64,000 bases of DNA from Schistosoma mansoni (taxonomy: Eukaryota > Platyhelminthes > Trematoda > Strigeidida > Schistosomatidae): positions 29,036,963 through 29,100,962 of the forward strand of contig NC_031498.1 in assembly GCF_000237925.1 (NCBI RefSeq), given 5' to 3'. Under the pieces are notes generated by a model. The model was not told where the DNA came from. It did no database searches and saw only the letters and a program-made list of their open reading frames with translations. Shown here piece by piece: positions 63,701 to 64,000 of the stretch (position 1 is its first letter; each line of letters begins with the position of its first letter). Position numbers and translations under genes: made by a program.

Positions 63701-64000
63701 ATGAATGACTGACTAATCCTAAAACAATCATAAATAAACTGTAATAGTCGTGTTGCACAAGGCAATGACTGAGCTCAGTAGCTCATGGTATAACACGTCA
63801 GTGTTCAAAGTAAAGGGTGCTGAGTTTAAGTTTCATTATGAACACGAACACCGGGATGCAGCTGCATTTAACTGACTAGTCTCAAAATTGGCAAAACATC
63901 CTTCCCGTATTTCCCTACTAGCCAATTGGAAACTTCAACAATAAAGGAGTTGTTTTATTTTCTTTTTCTCACCTCATTTGAAATCATTTCTCGTACTGGG
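27575..64000 (-). CDS. itpr: Inositol 1,4,5-trisphosphate receptor-like gene, partial (22 visible exons)
   Basis: ITPR forms the tetrameric ER calcium-release channel gated by IP3 and calcium. I joined 22 minus-strand exons by splice signals, phase and recalled vertebrate ITPR sequence. Diagnostic blocks: [10 protein letters not shown] (vertebrate SLTEYCQGPC), [15 protein letters not shown] (ASKLLLAIMESRHD), NHPRE...GHLLFIL (SPRNVGHNIYIL), [18 protein letters not shown] (QIVFPVPSIC), FYPFRGE (FFYPFKG), [21 protein letters not shown]. The order matches the protein throughout, and every junction is phase-compatible except where a gap hides one end. Coverage is from the late regulatory region to TM5. 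The suppressor and IP3-binding domains are beyond 64000; the pore, TM6 and C-tail were not found. The copy is divergent, with Asn/Ser-rich insertions in exons 13 and 21. Introns are repeat-filled. Start and stop codons are outside the visible exons. The exon number is relative to this window. Confidence 0.9.
28005..28210 (+). repeat. Family B copy
   Basis: Complete head ('cattaacaccatcggataccggccggctcagtgg'), B box GGTTCGAATCTC, hammerhead region (ctgaagagtcccataatagaacgaaat) and tail. One stem II mismatch and a weak stem III. Confidence 0.75.
28525..28565 (+). CDS. Candidate exon 4 of the plus-strand membrane-protein gene
   Basis: Acceptor TTTTCATCAG and donor GAAAG|GTACGT bound 41 nt, giving [13 protein letters not shown] and two extra bases. 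A strongly basic, juxtamembrane-like peptide in the frame left by exon 3. Very short; moderate to low confidence. No later exon found. Confidence 0.4.
28765..29510 (-). repeat. Family B copy split by a family A insertion
   Basis: Minus family B sequence runs 28765-28855 (gttaaaccaccattgaaaaactgg ... ttttgtcctaatatgaaac) and resumes at 29336-29510 (aacctctagaccactgagtcggtatccaacagtgttaatg). Between them lies a plus-oriented family A copy, so B is older than A here. Confidence 0.7.
28856..29335 (+). repeat. Family A repeat, copy 3 (5'-truncated, nested)
   Basis: Starts within the unit at 'ctctccctctcaaaatgcgctc' and ends 'tattcaaataaataaataac'. Inserted into a family B copy; 5' truncation with an A-rich 3' end suggests target-primed reverse transcription. 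Confidence 0.75.
29677..30055 (-). CDS. itpr: ITPR exon 21: insertion plus TM4
   Basis: Acceptor TTTTCAG; starts with one base completing a codon, 126 codons, donor GTA|GTAAGT phase 0. C-terminal half [20 protein letters not shown]...HPFFYSLV aligns to vertebrate [24 protein letters not shown]. The first ~75 residues ([16 protein letters not shown]..., [11 protein letters not shown]) have no vertebrate counterpart that I recall: a lineage-specific loop before TM4. Confidence 0.88.
30352..30551. other. Assembly gap inside ITPR
   Basis: Run of 200 N. It cuts the 3' end of ITPR exon 20, and a family B fragment (30130-30220, minus) lies just to its left. Confidence 1.
30552..30736 (-). CDS. itpr: ITPR exon 20: TM2 and TM3 (3' end in gap)
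   Basis: Acceptor TTTTTTAG at 30737-30738; two bases complete the split Ser codon from exon 19, then 61 codons to the gap. [16 protein letters not shown] is TM2; [18 protein letters not shown] corresponds to vertebrate RLIFSVGLQPTLFLLGAF in TM3. Confidence 0.9.
30740..31405. other. Intronic stretch
   Basis: Unique AT-rich DNA in an ITPR intron; no exon or known repeat. Confidence 0.5.
31408..31770 (+). repeat. Sm-alpha copy, decayed hammerhead
   Basis: Body, A/B-box region (actcagtagttaagtggataac ... ctgggttcg) and 'gagtgaacaccaactctg' are clear. The hammerhead (gatgacaagtcccaaataggacggaac) has lost core residues. Confidence 0.8.
31785..32600 (+). mobile_element. 3' fragment of a Penelope/CR1-like retroelement
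   Basis: 31850-31995 encodes, across one frameshift, the C-terminal run FAEAIA...then [10 protein letters not shown] and LLLPW stop, an ending I know from schistosome retroelement ORFs (Penelope-like GIY-YIG C-termini or CR1-like). A pyrimidine-rich, non-coding 3' tail follows to about 32600. A second copy with the same kind of ending is at 45505. Confidence 0.6.
32601..33038. other. Intronic stretch
   Basis: AT-rich sequence; no exon or recognised repeat. Confidence 0.5.
33039..33490 (+). repeat. Family A repeat, copy 4
   Basis: Full-length ends, but shorter inside than the others by an internal deletion after 'ttgttgggcactgg'. Ends 'tgtttaaataaataataataaat'. Confidence 0.75.
33491..34813. 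other. Intronic stretch
   Basis: Mostly unique. A decayed hammerhead-like motif lies at 34160-34200 (gctgataagtcctataataggacgacaaa). Confidence 0.45.
34814..34936 (-). CDS. itpr: ITPR exon 19: TM1
   Basis: Acceptor CCTTTTTTGCAG, two leading bases, 40 codons, one trailing base, donor T|GTAAGT. Peptide [16 protein letters not shown], then [20 protein letters not shown], equivalent to vertebrate PVLYWCARN and NLLVAFFYPFKG. Confidence 0.9.
35395..35753 (+). mobile_element. RTE-type LINE 3' fragment running into a gap
   Basis: Encodes YGAET-, [17 protein letters not shown] and [19 protein letters not shown] motifs with stops. Positions 35480-35753 look identical, in reverse complement, to 37508-37781. 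Confidence 0.8.
35754..35953. other. Assembly gap
   Basis: Run of 200 N between the two inverted LINE pieces. Confidence 1.
35954..36066 (+). repeat. Family C repeat, 3' part
   Basis: Matches the last third of the copies at 1300 and 10140 (gcaaattgactgttca ... cattcgattgtccccaacc). Confidence 0.55.
36115..36250 (-). repeat. Family B tail with hammerhead
   Basis: Minus tail unit from 'agagggggttttgtggag' to 'cagtgcg'; the tRNA-like head is replaced by LTR-derived sequence. Positions 36201-36246 carry a good hammerhead. Confidence 0.75.
36201..36246 (-). ncRNA. Hammerhead ribozyme motif (family B)
   Basis: GCACTG-CTGAGGAG-TCC...GAAC-GAAA-CGG-CCG-TC-CAGTGC: 6-bp perfect stem I, intact CUGAGGA and GAAA, 3-bp stem III, cleavage triplet GUC. 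Stem II has one mismatch. Confidence 0.65.
36251..36545 (-). mobile_element. Partial LTR copy, same family as 11662
   Basis: Contains the block with 'gctttctgcctaacccag', 'aataacagcc'-like and 'ctcaaacatactgagtttat' sequences in minus orientation. Old, incomplete copy joined to family B units on both sides. Confidence 0.6.
36546..36985. repeat. Family B fold-back (two head-to-head units)
   Basis: Minus arm 36546-36730, central leader (gatataaactcactgaagacattg ... ggattggttgcagttagac), plus arm 36770-36985. The plus hammerhead has lost GAAA (cgagttgg). Confidence 0.75.
37064..37256 (-). CDS. itpr: ITPR exon 18: pre-TM1 coupling block
   Basis: Acceptor ACATAG; 64 codons plus one base, donor CTTA|GTAGGT. 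Starts [19 protein letters not shown], equivalent to vertebrate IVRLDRTMEQIVFPVPSIC, and runs to [10 protein letters not shown] (SEDLFNEMNW). The GTAGGT donor rather than the overlapping GTTTTG is chosen because it fits exon 19 phase. Confidence 0.92.
37405..37880 (-). mobile_element. RTE-type LINE 3' fragment (inverted partner of 35395)
   Basis: Minus-strand copy including the 3' end (cgtcgaggagcataagcc). 37508-37781 looks identical to the reverse complement of 35480-35753; outside that block the copies differ noticeably. Confidence 0.8.
37881..38345. other. Intronic stretch
   Basis: Unique AT-rich DNA; nothing recognised. Confidence 0.5.
38350..39225 (-). repeat. Sm-alpha copy interrupted by a solo LTR
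   Basis: Sm-alpha sequence at 38350-38699 includes a hammerhead region (minus: ccagctgacgagtcccgatt.. gaacgaaatgcgcatcctgg, one stem II mismatch). Near 38650 the sequence flips to plus-oriented body ('gcttgtgaattaagacaatatgg'), which resumes after the LTR at 39117 ('ttacgcacagtatgcacatg'). Confidence 0.75.
38700..39116 (+). mobile_element. Solo LTR nested in Sm-alpha
   Basis: Begins TGTTATATCCCCTGG and ends CGTTATAACA, same family as 11662 but diverged. Flanks ggcat/ggaat are a likely 5-bp target duplication with one change. Younger than the Sm-alpha copy it interrupts. Confidence 0.8.
39230..39680. other. Intronic stretch
   Basis: AT-rich; no exon or known repeat. Confidence 0.5.
39685..39895 (+). 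repeat. Family B copy with inverted left tail
   Basis: Left end 'gatgggggtttgtggagattg' plus 'cattagtcaatctaagctagacc' is an inverted tail fused to the plus unit 'ctgggttcgagtccc ... gaagagttccatactgggacgaaatgg'. Snap-back like 19320. Confidence 0.65.
40042..40326 (-). CDS. itpr: ITPR exon 17
   Basis: Acceptor CATACTAG, 95 codons phase 0/0, donor GAG|GTATGT. Starts [12 protein letters not shown], then a hydrophilic Asn/Ser-rich stretch, ending [10 protein letters not shown], which matches vertebrate YAKHTAQIE just before the IVR block. About 60 residues longer than the vertebrate interval. Confidence 0.88.
40330..41190. other. ITPR intron
   Basis: Unique AT-rich; nothing recognised. Confidence 0.5.
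41196..41309 (-). CDS. itpr: ITPR exon 16
   Basis: Acceptor TTATTATAG, 38 codons phase 0/0, donor TAT|GTAAGT. Contains [20 protein letters not shown], equivalent to vertebrate SPRNVGHNIYILAHQL. Confidence 0.9.
41757..42108 (+). mobile_element. RTE-type LINE 3' fragment
   Basis: [16 protein letters not shown] and [16 protein letters not shown] motifs, ending 'ccgtgagggataacaggggtaagtaa'. Several stops; 5'-truncated. Confidence 0.8.
42362..42433 (-). CDS. itpr: ITPR exon 15 (acceptor uncertain)
   Basis: Peptide [18 protein letters not shown] then LVDRRS, donor TCA|GTAAAT. The phase-0 acceptor TTAAAG|AAT gives 24 codons; an alternative acceptor CACTGAG at 42457-42458 would give a longer exon out of phase with exon 14 unless another exon lies in the gap at 43177. 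Confidence 0.65.
43177..43376. other. Assembly gap inside an ITPR intron
   Basis: Run of 200 N. A small exon could be hidden. Confidence 1.
43804..43899 (-). CDS. itpr: ITPR exon 14
   Basis: Acceptor TTTATCTAG, 32 codons phase 0/0, donor [28 protein letters not shown] matches vertebrate NNASKLLLAIMESRHDSEN. Confidence 0.92.
44805..45419 (-). CDS. itpr: ITPR exon 13: large exon with Asn/Ser-rich insertion
   Basis: Acceptor AACTAG|GAA, 205 codons phase 0/0, donor AGC|GTAAGT. Starts [16 protein letters not shown] (vertebrate NFLRNQNNKTNYNLV) and has [18 protein letters not shown] (SLTEYCQGPCHENQN). Between these, about 100 extra residues rich in Asn and Ser, including SNDSNNNND, replace the vertebrate GGLGLLGLY segment. 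Confidence 0.92.
45505..46010 (+). mobile_element. 3' end of a Penelope/CR1-like retroelement
   Basis: A 99-codon frame (45505-45801) contains [33 protein letters not shown] and ends LYFPWPN stop, the C-terminal pattern of schistosome retroelement ORFs. A T/C-rich 3' tail follows. Antisense to ITPR and inside its intron. Confidence 0.65.
46040..46330 (+). repeat. Family B copy, full monomer
   Basis: Best single plus copy: leader 'tgctcaacttcgtggattggttgaag', head 'ggctcaatggtctagtgg', B-box region, 'gcgcactgctgaggagtcccacaataggacgaaacggccgcccagtgc', tail. The ribozyme is perfect except that the cleavage triplet is GCC instead of GTC, which should block cutting. Confidence 0.8.
46607..46704 (-). 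CDS. itpr: ITPR exon 12
   Basis: Acceptor TTATTTTAG, two leading bases and 32 codons, donor [27 protein letters not shown] matches vertebrate PILRFLQLLCENHNRELQ. Confidence 0.9.
46995..47335 (-). repeat. Family C repeat, copy 4
   Basis: Reverse complement of the family C unit, from 'gggacaatcgaatatattt' to 'cataagt..ctac' ends. Confidence 0.6.
47336..47720. other. ITPR intron
   Basis: Nothing recognised. Confidence 0.5.
47722..47878 (-). CDS. itpr: ITPR exon 11
   Basis: Acceptor AAAATAG, 52 codons plus one base, donor [30 protein letters not shown] then [10 protein letters not shown], equivalent to vertebrate YSFYQQLHEQKKSEKFFKVL and YDRMKAAQ. Confidence 0.9.
47880..49555. other. ITPR intron
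   Basis: AT-rich; a decayed Sm-alpha-type hammerhead remnant at 48745-48780 (ccagctgacgagttgaaataagggcgaaat). No exon or full repeat seen. Confidence 0.45.
49558..49758 (-). CDS. itpr: ITPR exon 10
   Basis: Acceptor CCATTCAG, 67 codons phase 0/0, donor [29 protein letters not shown] and [18 protein letters not shown] match vertebrate [20 protein letters not shown] and LLAIALLEGGNTTIQ. Confidence 0.9.
49760..50384. other. ITPR intron
   Basis: Unique AT-rich DNA; nothing recognised. Confidence 0.5.
50385..50710 (+). mobile_element. Chimeric repeat ending in an RTE-type LINE 3' end
   Basis: A GC-richer block (50385-50610: 'tagttttctacgggatttgg', 'caaccctcctcctttacccg') joins a LINE 3' end (gagaatgctggcgggcggcctatgctcctcc ... 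gtaagtaagtaagtaa). The first part recurs inverted at 25425. Confidence 0.65.
50711..51720. other. ITPR intron
   Basis: AT-rich with a 69-codon plus-strand frame at 51130 that I regard as chance. Confidence 0.45.
51722..51824 (-). CDS. itpr: ITPR exon 9
   Basis: Acceptor TTTTTCAG, one leading base, 34 codons, donor [29 protein letters not shown] then [14 protein letters not shown], helical, in the position of vertebrate LIKHTKQLL...KVLQTLREMM. Confidence 0.85.
51826..52930. other. ITPR intron
   Basis: Unique AT-rich DNA; nothing recognised. Confidence 0.5.
52935..53366. repeat. Family B fold-back (clearest example)
   Basis: Minus arm 52935-53063, central leader 53064-53165 (gtggagttcaaaccacgtct ... 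ggattggttgaag), plus arm 53166-53366. The outermost tails are near-complementary (catagttgaaagagtgagtc / gactcacgctttcaactatg). The minus arm holds an intact-looking hammerhead and the plus arm a decayed one. Confidence 0.8.
53021..53063 (-). ncRNA. Hammerhead ribozyme motif (family B)
   Basis: CACTG-CTGAGGAG-TCC-CATAACA-GGAC-GAAA-CGG-CCG-TT-CAGTG: perfect stems I, II and III, all core residues, cleavage triplet GUU (allowed by the NUH rule, usually slower than GUC). Confidence 0.7.
53427..53587 (-). CDS. itpr: ITPR exon 8
   Basis: Acceptor ACTTATAG, 53 codons plus two bases, donor [31 protein letters not shown] then LIRFLQYP, matching vertebrate [20 protein letters not shown] / LVDVLHRP. 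Confidence 0.9.
53590..54320. other. ITPR intron
   Basis: Nothing recognised. Confidence 0.5.
54324..54646 (-). CDS. itpr: ITPR exon 7
   Basis: Acceptor AAATTTTCAG, two leading bases and 107 codons, donor AAT|GTAAGC. Most of it is a hydrophilic, Ser/Asp-rich linker (e.g. [16 protein letters not shown]), ending [11 protein letters not shown], which aligns to vertebrate DYRNIIERLQ. The linker has little similarity; the start is chosen by phase and pyrimidine tract. Confidence 0.85.
54650..56515. other. ITPR intron
   Basis: A decayed family B minus fragment lies at 55280-55430 (gaaacctaacagcaatggatacctatttcgtcctattatag). The rest is unique AT-rich. Confidence 0.5.
56520..56611 (-). CDS. itpr: ITPR exon 6
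   Basis: Acceptor CTCACCAAG, one leading base, 30 codons, one trailing base, donor [30 protein letters not shown] then [10 protein letters not shown] fits vertebrate [20 protein letters not shown]. Both phases match the neighbours, which supports this small exon. Confidence 0.75.
56867..57066. other. Assembly gap inside an ITPR intron
   Basis: Run of 200 N, directly followed by an Sm-alpha copy. Confidence 1.
57067..57365 (+). repeat. Sm-alpha copy, nearly full length
   Basis: Body, A box (agtggccgagtggataacgcg), B box region (tgggttctagtccc), hammerhead region (ctgacaagtcccaaataggacaaaacgc) and 'cttggattccacttctagccactatccgtctttgctta'. Core residues are changed twice, so the ribozyme looks dead. 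Confidence 0.85.
57632..57696 (-). CDS. itpr: ITPR exon 5
   Basis: Acceptor CCTTGAG, 21 codons plus two bases, donor [30 protein letters not shown] fits vertebrate TRQPVFVQLLQGVFRVYH. Its phases (0 in, 2 out) are exactly those needed between exons 4 and 6. Confidence 0.8.
58068..58216. repeat. Fold-back repeat (family B-related) with 32-bp end arms
   Basis: Ends 58068-58099 and 58185-58216 are reverse complements with two mismatches in 32. The centre retains one hammerhead-like strand (tcaggggtcccgtaataggacgaaacagc) without its partner head. Confidence 0.75.
58317..58433 (-). CDS. itpr: ITPR exon 4
   Basis: Acceptor TTTTTCTCGAG, 39 codons phase 0/0, donor [29 protein letters not shown] then [12 protein letters not shown] fits vertebrate [20 protein letters not shown]. 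Confidence 0.85.
58440..59930. other. ITPR intron
   Basis: Unique AT-rich DNA. A 71-codon minus frame at 59094 has no splice support and is probably chance. Confidence 0.45.
59936..60058 (-). CDS. itpr: ITPR exon 3 (acceptor uncertain)
   Basis: 41 codons, [20 protein letters not shown] then [11 protein letters not shown], donor ATT|GTTAAG. Phase requires acceptor CTTCTAAG; the stronger CCCCCTATAG 8 bp upstream would break phase with exon 2. Helical, RIH-like, but without close recalled vertebrate match. Confidence 0.65.
60366..60797 (-). CDS. itpr: ITPR exon 2
   Basis: Acceptor TTTTTAAAG, 144 codons phase 0/0, donor [48 protein letters not shown] and [14 protein letters not shown] follow vertebrate MYHIHLVELLAVCTEGKN, PLDDIVRVVTHEDCIPEV and AYINFLNHCY in order. 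Confidence 0.92.
60831..61356 (-). repeat. Family A repeat, copy 5 (full length)
   Basis: Minus orientation, from 'tatttatttatttaaacac' to 'accagggcatttgggggc'. Inserted between ITPR exons 1 and 2. The internal frame [20 protein letters not shown] is shared with the copy at 33039. Confidence 0.8.
61357..61820. other. ITPR intron
   Basis: AT-rich; a plus frame continuing from the repeat edge to 61599 looks like chance. Confidence 0.4.
61825..63560 (+). mobile_element. SR2-like RTE LINE with internal deletion
   Basis: The 5' untranslated part (61825-62430, 'accgttgctgctaccttgacg', 'gttgtggtcgggcttgccc') leads into an apurinic-type endonuclease region ([23 protein letters not shown] at 62865), which jumps at about 62915 straight to the C-terminal run [20 protein letters not shown] and [15 protein letters not shown]. 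Most of the endonuclease C-part and all of the reverse transcriptase are missing. Further stops and a frameshift. The 3' part (63420-63560) has 'gtatggtaacttggatcaatgcatat' and is interrupted by a family B-like tail. Confidence 0.75.
63520..63610 (+). repeat. Family B tail fragment in LINE 3' region
   Basis: 'ccatgacccgcactgttgagtctctaacttggctgcaacg' and 'cagcgcttccaggctttcaatggtggtctaacgttgg'; hammerhead region decayed. Confidence 0.55.
63765..63925 (+). repeat. Degraded Sm-alpha copy
   Basis: 'gagctcagtagctcatggtataac', 'gctgagtttaagtttcat', 'gaacacgaacaccgggatgcag', 'actgactagtctcaaaattggcaaaac' and 'ccctactagcca': same order as Sm-alpha, heavily mutated. Confidence 0.6.
63973..64000 (-). 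CDS. itpr: ITPR exon 1 of this window (partial, runs off the edge)
   Basis: Ends ...PVREMISNE with donor GAG|GTGAGA, phase 0, compatible with exon 2. Only 28 nt are visible; assignment rests on donor, phase and position. Confidence 0.6.

Noticed and set aside
1-64000. CRISPR arrays, bacterial operons or phage genes
   Set aside because: Repeats are dispersed eukaryotic retroelements and SINEs; no regular short repeat/spacer array and genes have introns.

Overview
The window is AT-rich animal DNA that I read as a schistosome blood fluke (genus Schistosoma, species not determined). The reasons are: several copies of the tRNA-derived Sm-alpha repeat with its hammerhead ribozyme; RTE/SR2-type LINE fragments with schistosome-like C-terminal motifs; Ty3/Gypsy-type LTR copies; and a host gene split into small exons by large repeat-filled introns with AT-biased codons. 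Six N runs (five of about 200 bases, one of 422) mark assembly gaps.

The main gene lies on the minus strand, from the right edge (64000) to about 27.6 kb. I assembled 22 consecutive exons by eye from splice signals, reading phase and similarity to the inositol 1,4,5-trisphosphate receptor (ITPR). Every junction I can see is phase-compatible. They cover the late regulatory/RIH region, the conserved pre-membrane block (TAQIE|IVR), and transmembrane segments 1, 2, 3 (part), 4 and 5. The N-terminal ligand-binding part lies beyond position 64000. The exons for the pore loop, TM6 and C-tail should lie below 27.5 kb, and I could not find them.

On the plus strand a second gene starts at 3936. It has one large exon (586 codons, Ser/Asn-rich, ending in a transmembrane segment), a 16.4-kb intron, and a phase-matched second exon at 22120-22206. 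Two weaker exons at 26774-26830 and 28525-28565, if real, interleave with the ITPR exons on the opposite strand. The protein looks like a CD20-like/ENTREP(FAM189)-type membrane protein, but I hold that loosely.

Almost everything else is mobile DNA. I separate: (1) Sm-alpha SINE-like copies; (2) a second tRNA-like repeat, here 'family B', with its own hammerhead core (CUGAGGA, GUCC/GGAC stem II, GAAA, CGG/CCG stem III, GUC site) and often arranged as head-to-head fold-backs; (3) a ~500-bp family 'A' ending in AATAAATAAA-like tails; (4) a ~300-bp family 'C'; (5) RTE-type LINE pieces, including an internally deleted SR2-like copy at 61.8-63.6 kb; (6) two 3' fragments of a Penelope/CR1-like retroelement; (7) a short, young LTR element with only a gag-like frame at 11662-13589, plus older LTR copies.

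The most unusual points are the second hammerhead-bearing SINE family and its fold-back architecture, the gag-only LTR element, a 274-bp apparently identical inverted pair beside a gap, and the two opposite-strand genes with possibly interleaved exons. No CRISPR, bacterial operon or true tRNA/rRNA gene was seen.
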